Source of the DNA: Nitrospinae bacterium bin107
GTDB lineage: Bacteria > UBA8248
Direction: 5' to 3'
Assembly (NCBI GenBank): GCA_002238965.1
Contig: MPNJ01000019.1
Span: 1 to 64,000, forward strand
Length of the DNA: 64,000 nucleotides
Both the position numbers and the translations under genes were made by a program. Positions 24,316 through 33,789 of this stretch are shown here, piece after piece. The notes below the pieces were generated by a model. The model saw only the letters and a program-made list of their open reading frames with translations. It searched no databases and had not been told where the DNA came from. Numbering within the stretch: the stretch's first letter is position 1; each line of letters opens with the position of its first letter.

Positions 24316-24505
24316 GTTTTTTCCTCTCGTCGGTCGCGCCGAAATCTCATTCATCAAGACTTTTCAACAATCTCCGCTTATGGCGAAACTTTATCGCTGC
24401 GCGTGCGCAATGCCCGCGTGTGCGGTGATTCTCTCGACTTGGGGAGTGATGATGCGCAAGATACCACCCACCTCCCGTTCCGCGAGGACGTGACGGGTCA
24501 AAAGG

Positions 24506-24673
24506 TTGCCGCAGGTCGGTCTCCTGGCTTCCGGATCATACTACTCACGGCCCCTTCCCGGCGGCATCCGCCAGTGGTAATGGCCGCTTTCGTCCCCGGT
24601 CACAGTGGCGGGTCCGCGCCGGATTCTCACCGGCTTCCCGGGCTTTCACTCAGAAAGCCCACCTGCGACAGGT
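24506..24673 (-). ncRNA. Cobalamin riboswitch (distal)
   Basis: A second full set of cobalamin motifs on the minus strand: CAGGTGGGC, GGGAAGCCGGTGAGAATCC, GGCGCGGACCCGCCACTGTG, ACCACTGGC, CCGGGAAGGGG and AAGCCAGGAGACCGACCTG. Its 3' end is ~535 nt upstream of the 5' end of the proximal riboswitch, with no gene between. It therefore reads either into the same btuB leader or into a gene that has been lost. Confidence 0.93.
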
Positions 24674-24728
24674 CGGAAAAACGATACTACTCGATCAATT
24701 AGCGCGCTACATACGAATCGGGACGGTA

Positions 24729-25232
24729 TTAAACCGCCTCGTACTTGTCGCGCGTGATGGTGTCCAGGTCGATGCCTTCAATGCGCACGAGGCGCGTCTC
24801 TCCCTCGCGCTTGGGCGAGTGGAACTCCCCAACGTCATAGGCCTTGGACAAGCCCGGCGTGAGGTCGTAGCTGCGCACGGCGCGCACCTTGCCGGGCGCT
24901 GCGCCGTTGGGCCGTTCGACGAGATCGTAATCCGTCATCGTGGTGGTGCCGACCGCCTGACCGTAGATGGCCCACGACTGGCCGTGGTCGTGCGGGGAGC
25001 TTCCGGTAACACCCTTGTGAACGTGAGCGAAGATGCAGAAGCCGAGCTCGGGGTCCTTGTAGAGGATCTTGCGGGGGGAGTCGTTGTCCGGCCCCAGGTG
25101 TTCCTGCACGAACTCCTCTTGCACCAGGACTTTCTCCAGGGCGTCGCTCACCTTCTGGAGGCCCGCCTTGCTCGAATCGGCTTTCAGGATGTCGTGGCAT
25201 TCGGCTGCGAATCTGTCGAGTATTTCACCCAT
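24729..25232 (-). CDS. Cupin / cysteine-dioxygenase-like protein
   Basis: 167 aa, single cupin barrel. The metal motif reads SSPHDHGQSWAIYGQAVGTT with the spacing of cysteine-dioxygenase-like (PCO/CDO) cupins, and a late histidine occurs in VGEFHSPKREGETRLVRIEG. It probably binds Fe(II) and oxidises a small thiol or similar substrate, but the substrate cannot be read. CAAGGAG precedes the ATG at 25232. It ends 56 bp before the distal riboswitch and is not under its control. Confidence 0.78.
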   Translation of the reverse strand: MGEILDRFAAECHDILKADSSKAGLQKVSDALEKVLVQEEFVQEHLGPDNDSPRKILYKDPELGFCIFAHVHKGVTGSSPHDHGQSWAIYGQAVGTTTMTDYDLVERPNGAAPGKVRAVRSYDLTPGLSKAYDVGEFHSPKREGETRLVRIEGIDLDTITRDKYEAV

Positions 25233-25400
25233 TGTGCGCTCTCCTTGTTATTGAGAGGTTGATTTTCCTCATTCTAACGGCAGCCCGCGTATTTTGTAAA
25301 ACGATTGAGAGGGGAGCGTGCTTTTCCCGGTTTCGGTGTATGATTCTCAGATACCTCATTTGATGCGCATGCACGGCGAACTCCCTGAAGGGGCCTTTAG

Positions 25401-26177
25401 ATGGATTCGGCGAAGCAGCGGAACATCGAGACCTTCACGCGGATGGCGGAGACCTACGGCGGCTATTACAGCGATGCGGAACAGGCTCGCCTGGGCGCGA
25501 TGGCCGAGCGGGTCGGCTTCGGCGAAGGCTCCTGGCTGGTCGATTTCGGTATGGGTACGGGCACATCCGCAAAACCCTTTCTGGCGGCGGGCGGGAACGT
25601 GGTGGGGCTGGACTTAACCCCCGCGATGGCCAGAAGCGGGCGCGAGCGCCTGCGCGAATGGGGGGTCGAGGCGAACGCCCGCTACGTCATGGCGAACGTG
25701 CACGATGCGCCCCTGGCCGATGGAACCGCCGACGCCGCCATTTGCCGCCACACGTTTCATCATCTCGATGCCCCAAAAAAAGTTTTTGGGGAGATGGCGC
25801 GCGCCGTCCGTCCTGGCGGCCACGTTTTCCTGATCGACTATCACTACCCCGACGAGGAAGAAGAGCGCGAGAAGATAGAAGAGCTCGACCGTGTGCGGGA
25901 GCCGACCATCACGCGGCACCTGTCCGGAAAGGAGATGGAAGACTTGTTCCGGGCAGAGGGAATCCGTATCGAGGAGACGGTCGTCGACAGGACCGACACG
26001 CCGTTCGATGAGTGGATGGACATCGCCAAGACCTCGCCGGACGAATTCCCGAAGCTGAGAGCCGCCTTCGAAGCGCTCCGCGATCAGGGCGGAAGCTGGT
26101 ATGAGGAAAGTGGCGAAGGGGAGGACTTCTCCATCGTCAGAAAACGCCTGACCATCCTGGGCCAGAAACCGGCCTGA
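25401..26177 (+). CDS. Class I SAM-dependent methyltransferase
   Basis: 258 aa. SAM-binding motif I is WLVDFGMGTGTSAKPFLAAG; motif II is VVGLDLTPAMARSGRERL. The post-motif IV region (AICRHTFHHLDAPKKVFGEM) and RPGGHVFLIDYHYP are of the UbiE/MenG-like Methyltransf_11 type. AAGGGG lies ~7 nt upstream of the ATG. Convergent with the TPP enzyme gene. The methylated substrate is not predictable. Confidence 0.88.
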   Translation: MDSAKQRNIETFTRMAETYGGYYSDAEQARLGAMAERVGFGEGSWLVDFGMGTGTSAKPFLAAGGNVVGLDLTPAMARSGRERLREWGVEANARYVMANVHDAPLADGTADAAICRHTFHHLDAPKKVFGEMARAVRPGGHVFLIDYHYPDEEEEREKIEELDRVREPTITRHLSGKEMEDLFRAEGIRIEETVVDRTDTPFDEWMDIAKTSPDEFPKLRAAFEALRDQGGSWYEESGEGEDFSIVRKRLTILGQKPA

Positions 26178-26190
26178 ATATCTTTTCTCC

Positions 26191-27885
26191 TCAAAGCTCC
26201 TGCGGCGGTGCGCCGCCCAGAGGGGTGGGTTTGACGACCGCGTCGATGAGGAAGGGCTTGTCGCCACGGGCGGCCTCGGCCAGACACGCTTCCAGTTCAT
26301 CGGGCGCATGGACGCGCGCCGCCTCCACGCCCATCGATTCCGCCAGCTTGATGAAGTCGAGGTCCGGCTCCGTCAGGTCCATGCCGACGAAGCGGTGAAA
26401 CTCCTTCGCCTTTCCGTCCAGGGCCAGCACGCGCCCTTTCAGGATGTGGTAGGCCCCGTTGTTCGCGATGAGGAAAACGACGCCCACATTGTATTTCGCC
26501 GCCGTCCAGAGGGTCTGGTTGGAGTACATGGCCGAGCCATCTCCCGAGAGGCAGATGACGGGGCGATCGGGCGTCGCTATCTTGGCGCCCAGCGCCATGG
26601 GCAACCCGTTCCCGATGCCGCCGCCCTTACGTCCGAAAATCTGGGAGGCCGTGCGCCCCACTGCGCGGCGGAAACCGGGTCCGGCGGAAGTGAGGGCCTC
26701 ATCCACCCACACGGCGCCCTCGGGCGCGCCCGCGCCGAGCGCCCGGTGAAAGGCGGGCAGCGGCATGCCTTCCGAATAATCGCCTTCTTCTGCCAGGGGA
26801 GACGCGGCCTCTCTCGTATCTTGGTTTTCCTTGGCGATTCGCTCCGCGCGTGCTTTCGCCCCCGCAGCCTCATCCGCCGTCTGCGCGCGCGCCACGGCTT
26901 CCGTCAGGACGGGCAGGGTGGTTTTCGGATCGCCGTACAGAGAGGCGTCGAGCCCGAAGTTCTTGCCCATCTCCCATGCGTTCAGGTCCAGATGCACGAC
27001 CCGGCAGCTTTCGGGCAGCGGCCGCACGTCGGCGGGGTATGAGAACAGGAATACCTCCGTGCCTATTAAGAACACCAGGTCGTATTCCGTGAGTCGCTCC
27101 CTCAAGGGTCTGGCGAGAATGGGGAGTTTTCCGCCGTAGAGCGGGTGCGCCATGGGATAGCTGATCACGTTGGCGAAGTTCTCCTCATACGCTTTGGCGC
27201 CGATCTGCTCGGCAAAGCGCGCCGCCTCCTCCAGCGCACCCGAGTGCGCGACGCCGGAACCCGCGACGATGCAGGGCCGCTCGGCTTTTGCGATGAGCGC
27301 GGCCGCCGCCTCGATGGACTCGGCCGATGCGGCGAAGCGCGTATGGATGCGCGTGGGTTTTTCCTGCAAGTCCGAGGCAGGGGCGAGCATGACGTCTCCG
27401 GGCAGGGAGAGGAAGACCGGCCCCGTCGGCGGCGTCATGGACACCTTGACGGCGCGCCGCACCGCCTGCTCCAGATCCTCCACGCGGCGCACCTCATACG
27501 ACCACTTCACGAGCGGCTCCGCCATGCGCGCGAGGTCGTCATAGAGAATGATTTCCTGAAAGTGTCCGCTCTGGGGCTGGTTCCCGGCGGTGACGAGCAT
27601 GGGCGCGCCCGAGCGCTTGGCGTTGTAGAGAAGTCCCATCGCGTTGCCGAGGCCGGGCGCCACGTGGAGGTTAATGGCGGCGGGCTTCCCGGTGCTGAGG
27701 CCGTATCCCTCCGCCGCTGAAATGGCCACGCCCTCATGCAGCGTGAGGATGAACTTGAGCCGCTCCTCGTTCACCAGCGCGTCCATCAGGGGAAGCTCCG
27801 TCGTGCCCGGGTTCCCGAACAGGTGCGTGACTCCCTCGTCGAGCAGGGTTTCGAGCAGCAAGCATGCGCCGTTTGCGTTTCTCAT
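26191..27885 (-). CDS. Thiamine-diphosphate enzyme, benzoylformate decarboxylase-like
   Basis: 564 aa, full length for acetolactate-synthase/benzoylformate-decarboxylase enzymes. The N-terminal PYR domain has THLFGNPGTTELPLMDAL and the cofactor-activating glutamate in LHEGVAISAAEGYG. The C-terminal PP domain has the GDGSAMYSNQTLWTAAKYNV motif for Mg-TPP. GNPGTTELP favours a benzoylformate- or 2-oxo-acid-decarboxylase rather than anabolic acetolactate synthase. It lies 37 bp downstream of an SDR gene, probably in one operon: decarboxylation to an aldehyde followed by redox is plausible. Confidence 0.88.
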   Translation of the reverse strand: MRNANGACLLLETLLDEGVTHLFGNPGTTELPLMDALVNEERLKFILTLHEGVAISAAEGYGLSTGKPAAINLHVAPGLGNAMGLLYNAKRSGAPMLVTAGNQPQSGHFQEIILYDDLARMAEPLVKWSYEVRRVEDLEQAVRRAVKVSMTPPTGPVFLSLPGDVMLAPASDLQEKPTRIHTRFAASAESIEAAAALIAKAERPCIVAGSGVAHSGALEEAARFAEQIGAKAYEENFANVISYPMAHPLYGGKLPILARPLRERLTEYDLVFLIGTEVFLFSYPADVRPLPESCRVVHLDLNAWEMGKNFGLDASLYGDPKTTLPVLTEAVARAQTADEAAGAKARAERIAKENQDTREAASPLAEEGDYSEGMPLPAFHRALGAGAPEGAVWVDEALTSAGPGFRRAVGRTASQIFGRKGGGIGNGLPMALGAKIATPDRPVICLSGDGSAMYSNQTLWTAAKYNVGVVFLIANNGAYHILKGRVLALDGKAKEFHRFVGMDLTEPDLDFIKLAESMGVEAARVHAPDELEACLAEAARGDKPFLIDAVVKPTPLGGAPPQEL

Positions 27886-27922
27886 CTTTCTGGCCTCTGG
27901 GTATTGGTGGATACGATATGGA

Positions 27923-28660
27923 TTAGTGGAAGTAGTTGCCGCCGTTCACCAGGAGGGTCTGGCCCGTGATGAAGGCGTTTCGGATCATCATCATGACGGC
28001 GTCGACCGTCTCCTCCACCGTCCCGAAGCGCTCCATCGGCGTGTTCGGCGTGGAGGTGCGCAGGTCCCGCGTCGTCATGTCGGTGTCGATGAGGGCGGGC
28101 GCCACGCTGTTCACCGTGACGCCTTCTTTCACCAGGGCCGCGGCGTAACCGTGAGTAAGTCCGTGCATGCCCGCCTTGGACGCCGCGTAGTGCGGCCCGA
28201 CGCGCCCGCCCGTGAAGGCGGCGTTCGATGAGACGTTGACGATCCTGCCCCACCGCGCCTCCCGCATGTCGGGCAGAACGGCCTGCGTGAGCAGGAACGC
28301 GGATTTGAGATTCACGTCGAGCGTGGCGTCCCAATCGGCTTCGGTGAGGTCGTAATAGGGTTTCATGATGGCGATCCCTGCGTTGTTGACGAGTATCGAG
28401 ACGGGGCCGAATCGCTCCCTCGTCTCGTCCACGAGGCGGCGCACGTCGCCGGCGACCGATACGTCCGCCTGGATGACGAAGGCCTCCCCGCCCGCCTCTT
28501 CTATCTCGCGGCGGGTCTCCTCCGCCTCGGCCGCGCGCTCTCGATAGTTCACCGCCACGCGGCAGCCCGCACTCCCCAGCGCCACTGCGCATCCGCGCCC
28601 GATGCCCCGGCTCGCGCCGGTGACGATGCAGGTCTTTCCATGAATACTTTCTGGCGACAA
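27923..28660 (-). CDS. Short-chain dehydrogenase/reductase (FabG-like)
   Basis: 245 aa classical SDR. Cofactor loop TGASRGIG, then NNAGIAI, catalytic serine in IVNVSSNAAF and YAASKAGMHGLTHG with the Tyr-x3-Lys pair. NRYRER-like residues after strand 2 suggest NADP preference. The start is a TTG at 28660, giving MSPESIHGKT; the ribosome-binding site is weak. Upstream of and co-directional with the TPP enzyme; divergent from the Gfo/Idh gene. Confidence 0.9.
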   Translation of the reverse strand: MSPESIHGKTCIVTGASRGIGRGCAVALGSAGCRVAVNYRERAAEAEETRREIEEAGGEAFVIQADVSVAGDVRRLVDETRERFGPVSILVNNAGIAIMKPYYDLTEADWDATLDVNLKSAFLLTQAVLPDMREARWGRIVNVSSNAAFTGGRVGPHYAASKAGMHGLTHGYAAALVKEGVTVNSVAPALIDTDMTTRDLRTSTPNTPMERFGTVEETVDAVMMMIRNAFITGQTLLVNGGNYFH

Positions 28661-28771
28661 CGCCGCGCCCCCCGGGAATGTGATAGGCGCATCCTAATTC
28701 ATCCGCCGCGAGATGGGCAGTCACGGCAGGGAATTTTATCGTTTCGGGATCGCGGTGGTATATTGCCCGCC

Positions 28772-29788
28772 ATGAGTGAAGAAAACATTCGCGCAGCTTG
28801 CGTCGGGCTGGGCCGCTGGGCCGGCGTGCTGGCGGAGGGGGTCCGGAAAACGCCGGGGCTCGAAATCGCCGCCTGCCACACGCGGTCGGACGAGCGGAAA
28901 GAAGATTTCGCGCGAAAATACGGTTGCATGCCTTACCCTGACTATGCGGCCATATTGGAAGATCCGCGCATCGACGCCGTCGTCCTCACAACGCCTCACA
29001 GCGCGCATAAGGATCAGGTCTGCGCGGCGGCCAGGGCGGGGAAGCACGTGTTCGTCGAAAAGCCGATTGCCGTCACCTTGGCTGACGCCCGCGCCTGCGT
29101 GGAGGCGTGTGAGCGAGCGGGCGTCGTCCTGATGGTGGGGCATTGCTGGCGCTGGGTGGCCTCGGTCCAGAAGGCGAAGGCGCTGATAGGTACGGGCGCG
29201 CTCGGGGAGGTGACGCAGGCGGCGGGGCACTTCGGCAACCCGCGGGCGCAGAACTACGGCAGGGAGATCTGGCGCGACGACCCCGCAGAATCGCCTCTCG
29301 GGCCGTTCACCGGGCCGGGTTTTCACCTCCTCGACATCCTGAAATACCTCCTGGGTCCGGTGGAAGAGGCCTTCGCGGTACTGGAGCGGAAGATGGCGGC
29401 GGGGCGCATTCCGGACACCGCCTCGGGCGCGCTCCGGTTCGCCTCGGGCGTGACCGCCCAGGTGAGTTCCAGTTTCGTGACGCAGCGCCGCTACCAGCTT
29501 TCCCTGTTCGGAACCGAGGCGAACCTCTACGTGAACGCGGAACCGGGGGGCGGAACGCCCGCCGCGCCCGGACTCGTCATCCACAGGGGCGGCGAAGCGG
29601 AGCCGGAGATCGTACCGGTCGAGAAGACCGACATGATCGCCCGCCACATGGCTTCTTTCGCGAAGAGCGTGCGCGGCGATGCGCCCCCGTTCACCGACGG
29701 GCGCGAGGGAGCCGCCCTCGTCGCACTGCTCTCGGCCATGCTCGAATCATCGAAGACGGGAGGATGGACGCGCGTGGAATCGGCCTGA
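28772..29788 (+). CDS. Gfo/Idh/MocA family oxidoreductase
   Basis: 338 aa. N-terminal Rossmann domain (AACVGLGRWAGVLAEGVRKT), then VLTTPHSAHKDQV and the conserved VFVEKPIAV motif whose lysine is catalytic. The C-terminal alpha/beta domain contains FHLLDILKYLLGP. These NAD(P)-dependent enzymes oxidise or reduce sugars, inositols and related hydroxyacids. The start ATG 28772 matches the usual N-terminus. Divergent from the SDR gene. Confidence 0.9.
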   Translation: MSEENIRAACVGLGRWAGVLAEGVRKTPGLEIAACHTRSDERKEDFARKYGCMPYPDYAAILEDPRIDAVVLTTPHSAHKDQVCAAARAGKHVFVEKPIAVTLADARACVEACERAGVVLMVGHCWRWVASVQKAKALIGTGALGEVTQAAGHFGNPRAQNYGREIWRDDPAESPLGPFTGPGFHLLDILKYLLGPVEEAFAVLERKMAAGRIPDTASGALRFASGVTAQVSSSFVTQRRYQLSLFGTEANLYVNAEPGGGTPAAPGLVIHRGGEAEPEIVPVEKTDMIARHMASFAKSVRGDAPPFTDGREGAALVALLSAMLESSKTGGWTRVESA

Positions 29789-29835
29789 AATGGTCTACCG
29801 AGAATAATTCGTCTCATCTGCAGGAACCTGAAAAT

Positions 29836-30720
29836 TCACTTGCCCCACACGACGGCCCAGGCGCCCAGTACCGAGCACGCCCCGCCGATGATGACCTGCG
29901 CGCTCACGCGCTCCTGTTTCCTGAAAAAAAGCCAGGAGAAGAGGATGACGATCAGGATCGAGAGCCGGTTGATGGGAACCACCTGGATGACCTCGCCGTC
30001 CTTGATCGCCCACCAGAAGAAGAACGCGGCCAGGAAGTTGCACGCCGCGCCCAGCGACGTGATGAGCAGCGAGTGTCGCGTGAAGGGGCTGCTTTTCATC
30101 TGGAGCGTCGGGAAGAAAAAGGCGCTGGCGAGCAGGAGCGTGAGCGTCGTCATGTTCGAGACGCCCATCCCCAGCGTGACCGAGGGGATGTGGACGAAGC
30201 CGTATTTGCGCACGATGTGGGAGATGCTCGCAAACGCCGCACCCGCCACCGGTATGAGGTAGTAGGTGAGGGGAACCCGCCTCTGGGTGGCTTTCTTGTC
30301 GTACAGGAGCAGGACGCCTCCTGCCATGATGCCCAGCGTACCCACCGTCACCAGCGGAGTGAGCGTCTCGCCCAAAAGAATCACCGCAAGGCCCGAGGAC
30401 CAGATGAGGCCCGTCTGCGTCAGTATGGGCGTGCGGGCCAAACCTATCAGCTTGATGGATATCATCCCCATGTAGCGACCGCCGAGTCCGCCGACGGTCC
30501 CCACAAGGACGAACCACAGGACCCCATAGAGCGGCCAGTGGTCGAGCCCCTCGCCCATCGCGTAGAGGCCGAGTGCGAAGATGGTGGTGATGATGGTCGC
30601 GATGACCGTCGTCACGAGCGGGCTCAGGCTCATGAGCGCGCCCCGGTAGAGCGTCCTGGCGACGGAGATGAAAAACGCCGAGAGAAGCGCCATCACGTTG
30701 GGATGAAAGGATTCGAGCAA
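29836..30720 (-). CDS. EamA/DMT-superfamily transporter
   Basis: 294 aa with about ten hydrophobic segments in two EamA halves (ALLSAFFISVARTLYRGALM; LSILIVILFSWLFFRKQERV). It ends in GGACSVLGAWAVVWGK, typical for the family. Cytoplasmic-membrane exporter or importer of unknown metabolite. Start is uncertain: a TTG at 30720 (MLESFHPN) or the ATG at 30693 (MALLSAFF); neither has a clear ribosome-binding site. Confidence 0.87.
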   Translation of the reverse strand: MLESFHPNVMALLSAFFISVARTLYRGALMSLSPLVTTVIATIITTIFALGLYAMGEGLDHWPLYGVLWFVLVGTVGGLGGRYMGMISIKLIGLARTPILTQTGLIWSSGLAVILLGETLTPLVTVGTLGIMAGGVLLLYDKKATQRRVPLTYYLIPVAGAAFASISHIVRKYGFVHIPSVTLGMGVSNMTTLTLLLASAFFFPTLQMKSSPFTRHSLLITSLGAACNFLAAFFFWWAIKDGEVIQVVPINRLSILIVILFSWLFFRKQERVSAQVIIGGACSVLGAWAVVWGK

Positions 30721-30865
30721 GCGTAAAACTCAGGGCAAGAGAAAACGCCATTATCCACCCGCGGAGAAGAGACGGCAAGGCGGGGGCGGTTTCGAGCGGG
30801 GAGGGGTTGTTGAAAAAGTCCTGGTTTCGTGATTCGGCGAATGGAAAATGCCAGGGAGGGGGTCC

Positions 30866-30914
30866 GTAGGGACAGGCCTCCGTGCCTGTCCGAGACCTCC
30901 GTGCCTGCCCCTGC
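30866..30914. repeat. Short palindromic repeat of the GGGACAGG...CCTGTCC type
   Basis: GGGACAGGCCTCCGTGCCTG is followed by a second half-copy, CTCCGTGCCTG. Related units occur at about 12190-12215, 13806-13870 and 14370-14413, so this is a dispersed short repeat in the genome. Confidence 0.7.
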
Positions 30915-31015
30915 AAATTGCAACCACGGGGATGGACATATCCGATACGGGCGGCCACTGTCGAACTCCCCTCTTCGGGAAATTCGACGCCCCTATGAGT
31001 GAATGTGGTTTTGCT

Positions 31016-31142
31016 CGTCATTCCGGCGCAAGCCGGAATCCAGGGACTTTGTATTTGTCTTTTCGCTTTATCGTTCTTCTTGGTCGTCTTGCGATTCGGT
31101 ATTCCCGTCTGCTCTGGATTCCGGCATGCGCCGGAATGACGG
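31016..31142. repeat. Inverted-repeat element (CGTCATTCCGGC...GCCGGAATGACGG)
   Basis: CGTCATTCCGGCGCAAGCC at 31016 is mirrored by GCATGCGCCGGAATGACGG ending at 31142. Each arm also carries an internal hairpin around CCGGAATCCAG. This is a familiar dispersed element in many bacterial genomes, about 127 bp here, with no coding capacity. Confidence 0.8.
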
Positions 31143-31227
31143 CTATCTGTGGTTATTTCTATACGGGAGCGAGGTAATCTGATTGTAGGGGCCGTTCACG
31201 AATGGTGGGGCGACCTGTCCCTGCAGA

Positions 31228-31953
31228 CTAAGCGGATAGATGTTGCGCGGAAGAGGCTGTCGCTGCCCCGTTCGTCGTCCGATTATGTCCGTTCACAGGC
31301 GCGCGCATCATCCGCTTGAGCGTCAGGACCGCGTTCTCGGGGCTGCTGAGCACGCTCGCATCGACGCGGCGGGATACCGCATCCAGCGCCCGCGCCATGG
31401 AGAACTGCGCGAGGAGGACGACATCGGCGTGGGCCGCGTTTGCGGCGGCTTCCGCGATGAGCGCGTCGTGCGTCTGTGGATCACCCGCCTGAAGCGCGTC
31501 TAAAGCGTCTGCGACGTAAGATACCTCGATTTTAAGCGCAATCTTTTTCTGCGCCGCCTGGGCTTCTAACTCTTTTCGTATCGAGGGACCAGAGGGCCGG
31601 AACGTCGAGAGGATCTGGATACGCGTCCCGAGCCGAAGCGCCTCATCGAGCATCGCCTGGTTCGGCTTGAATACGGGTATCGGGAGCCTCGACTGGACGG
31701 CCTCAATCGCCGGGCCGAAGGCCGAGCATGAGAAGAGGATCGCCTCTGCACCGCCCCGATGCGCGAACTTGGCAAGACGGTCCACGCGCTCGAAAAGCGC
31801 AGGCGTGAGGTGCCCGACCGCTTCCAGGTCACGGGCCAGGGACTCATCGATGAGTTGGACGACCTCGGCTTCCGGCCAATGGTTTTCTAACGCGGCTTCG
31901 ATGGGCGAAACCGCGACGCGCGTCGCATGAACGACGCCGATGCAGACGGACAT
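31228..31953 (-). CDS. Aspartate/glutamate racemase family protein
   Basis: 241 aa. The N-terminal MSVCIGVVHATRVAV and the later AEAILFSCSAFGPAIEAVQ are characteristic of the Asp/Glu/hydantoin racemase superfamily. The second catalytic cysteine is present in FSCSAFG. The first half has no obvious partner cysteine in the usual NTT/CNT context, so it may be a decarboxylase- or isomerase-like member rather than a true racemase. Monocistronic; repeats upstream and downstream. Confidence 0.82.
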   Translation of the reverse strand: MSVCIGVVHATRVAVSPIEAALENHWPEAEVVQLIDESLARDLEAVGHLTPALFERVDRLAKFAHRGGAEAILFSCSAFGPAIEAVQSRLPIPVFKPNQAMLDEALRLGTRIQILSTFRPSGPSIRKELEAQAAQKKIALKIEVSYVADALDALQAGDPQTHDALIAEAAANAAHADVVLLAQFSMARALDAVSRRVDASVLSSPENAVLTLKRMMRAPVNGHNRTTNGAATASSAQHLSA

Positions 31954-32075
31954 GGTTACGGGCGTATCCTTTCAAAACAATGACGTATGAAAACGATGAT
32001 CCAGAACGCGGAATTTTAGTCAAAACGGGGATTTGTAGCAAGGGTGTGGGCGGGCATCCACACATGAGGATGAAC

Positions 32076-33479
32076 CTATGAATTTGAATGGTCCTGGAAG
32101 CGGAAAGTTCTATCCAACTGCTGTCGCGTGAGCTGCAAGGTGACAAACGCCGTGCGATGAGGAACAAAGAAATTCTTGATGTCGTCATGATTGATGCGGA
32201 TGCCGCCGATTCCATCGCTTCCGAGAGTCTTGAAACCAGCTGGCGTTCGCTCGCTCATCTCTGGATAGGCGGTGACGCTTACACTTAAGTGCTCATCGAC
32301 CTTGTCGATTGTTTCGCGCAGCCGCGTGCAGTCGACGTAGACGCTTCGATAGGATGCGTCGTCCGAATATTTGTGGACGCCTTGGATGGCCGAGGTGTGG
32401 AACGTTTCGGCAACGGCATCCTCCACGTCGTCATCTTTTTCGTAGAACTCGAGGAGGTAGTCATCGACGCCGACCCCGTACTGGTCCACAACGCGAACGA
32501 CGGTGTTCTGAAAGCCGTGTTTCTTGCTGTTGCTCGTTACGATCTTGGGCGACAGCGCATCGTTGCGTTTTGCCAGTGAATCGCACCACGCGCCGAACTC
32601 ATCGTCTTCGATGGTCAACGCTTTGACGATATCTGCAAACAAACCACCGTCGCGCTTAGTTTTCTCGATCTGTCGCAGGGAACTGGAACTGCGGTGGAAC
32701 AGCTTGATCGAGCTATGATCATGGCCGTCCATCACGCCGAACGCCGTTGTTCCCGAAGAAGCTTCCATATCGTAGGTTACGTCGTGCCCGGCTTCGTCTG
32801 GATTTGTTGGAAATACCGCCTTGATTCGCACGCAGTTCATGTTGGCTGTGGAGGTGCGCACCGTACCGTCCGAGCCGACTTCGTTAGCGATGACGCGGAT
32901 TCCTCGATAACCGGAGTTGCCGACCAGCACCGTGCACAGCACGTTGCCGGGCTGATACATCTCGCCGCCGCGACCGAAGCGGTCGCGCTCGGCCAGTCGC
33001 CAGGTGTATGGACTCGCGAGCTCTAGACCCTTGAGAATTTGGGTCCCGGTCTCGAAAGGTTCGCCCGCGGGTTGTTTTGTGATGAAGCCTTTCCAGACGC
33101 GACCGAGAAACGATCGTCCCTTGTGGGCAAGCGGCGAGCCGAAATTCGCCGGGGCGAGCATGAGCAGATGCTTGATGGGGGCACGCCCGGGCGTGTAGTT
33201 GCGCTGAAGCCAGTCGCGAATCACCAGAGCGCCGGTGCTGTGCACGATGGCGTCTACGCTGCCTTTTTTCTTCGGCAGGTCGTGTTTCTCCCAGGCTGTC
33301 TGCATCGCCGTCACGACATCGTCGAATCGAACTTCATCTTCCATGCTGATGTAGTCGGCCAGCGAGATAATCGTGACGTTTTGTCCTTGCAGCTTCTTTT
33401 GCAGAAGTCTTGCGAGTGGCTCGAAGCTCTCAGATGTATCGTTCCAACCGTGTAGGATGACAATCTGGCGTTCAGGCAT
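32076..33479 (-). CDS. Alpha/beta-hydrolase, lipase/esterase-like, with C-terminal domain
   Basis: 467 aa. It opens with the oxyanion strand IVILHGWNDTSESFEPLARL. The nucleophile elbow is AIVHSTGALVIRDWLQ (Ser in HSTG), and a candidate acid/histidine region is MDGHDHSSIKLFHRSS. After residue ~290 a separate domain (NTVVRVVDQYGVGVDDYLLE and following) looks beta-rich. No signal peptide. CGGAGGA precedes the ATG at 33479, which I prefer to an upstream in-frame start. Similar architecture occurs in phospholipase effectors, but no secretion genes are nearby, so a general esterase is as likely. Confidence 0.78.
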   Translation of the reverse strand: MPERQIVILHGWNDTSESFEPLARLLQKKLQGQNVTIISLADYISMEDEVRFDDVVTAMQTAWEKHDLPKKKGSVDAIVHSTGALVIRDWLQRNYTPGRAPIKHLLMLAPANFGSPLAHKGRSFLGRVWKGFITKQPAGEPFETGTQILKGLELASPYTWRLAERDRFGRGGEMYQPGNVLCTVLVGNSGYRGIRVIANEVGSDGTVRTSTANMNCVRIKAVFPTNPDEAGHDVTYDMEASSGTTAFGVMDGHDHSSIKLFHRSSSSLRQIEKTKRDGGLFADIVKALTIEDDEFGAWCDSLAKRNDALSPKIVTSNSKKHGFQNTVVRVVDQYGVGVDDYLLEFYEKDDDVEDAVAETFHTSAIQGVHKYSDDASYRSVYVDCTRLRETIDKVDEHLSVSVTAYPEMSERTPAGFKTLGSDGIGGIRINHDDIKNFFVPHRTAFVTLQLTRQQLDRTFRFQDHSNS

Positions 33480-33789
33480 TGGGTCCTCCGATGTGGCATC
33501 TCTGAATTGCCCAAGTAGAAATGTATCCAATGAAGAAAAATGTCCGATTAATACGACACAAATCCTTCCGGTGCCGGGCAGGGATTCGATTACGGCCGAC
33601 AAACGGTAAATCCATAAAGGGATGGATGTTCCCTATCGGTGGTAGACTTGAAATTTCTTTTGGAGTTCATATAATGTCAATAGATGTCATAAGAATCTAT
33701 TAAAAGTCAAATGGAGTATATGAAATACGGCATTACGCACGCGTGACTACTCGGCCATGATGGAACCCTTCCAGGGAGAACCCCCGGGT
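33480..33789. other. Intergenic region
   Basis: No gene is supported here. It is more AT-rich than the surroundings and contains one strong promoter (33648-33675) reading right. Confidence 0.5.
33648..33675 (+). promoter_or_regulatory. Sigma-70-like promoter
   Basis: TTGAAA at 33648-33653 and a perfect TATAAT at 33670-33675, spaced 16 bp. It points to the small secreted-protein gene that starts at 33790. Confidence 0.6.

Larger units (their letters stand above)
30721..31227. other. Intergenic region with dispersed repeats
   Basis: No gene. It contains GTAGGGACAGG/CCTGTCC-type short palindromes (30866-30914) and a longer inverted-repeat element (31016-31142). Confidence 0.6.

Noticed and set aside
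29143-30726. Very long open frame on the plus strand opposite the Gfo/Idh and DMT transporter genes
   Set aside because: It is antisense to well-supported genes, has a biased Arg/Glu/His composition typical of GC-rich shadows and matches no family.
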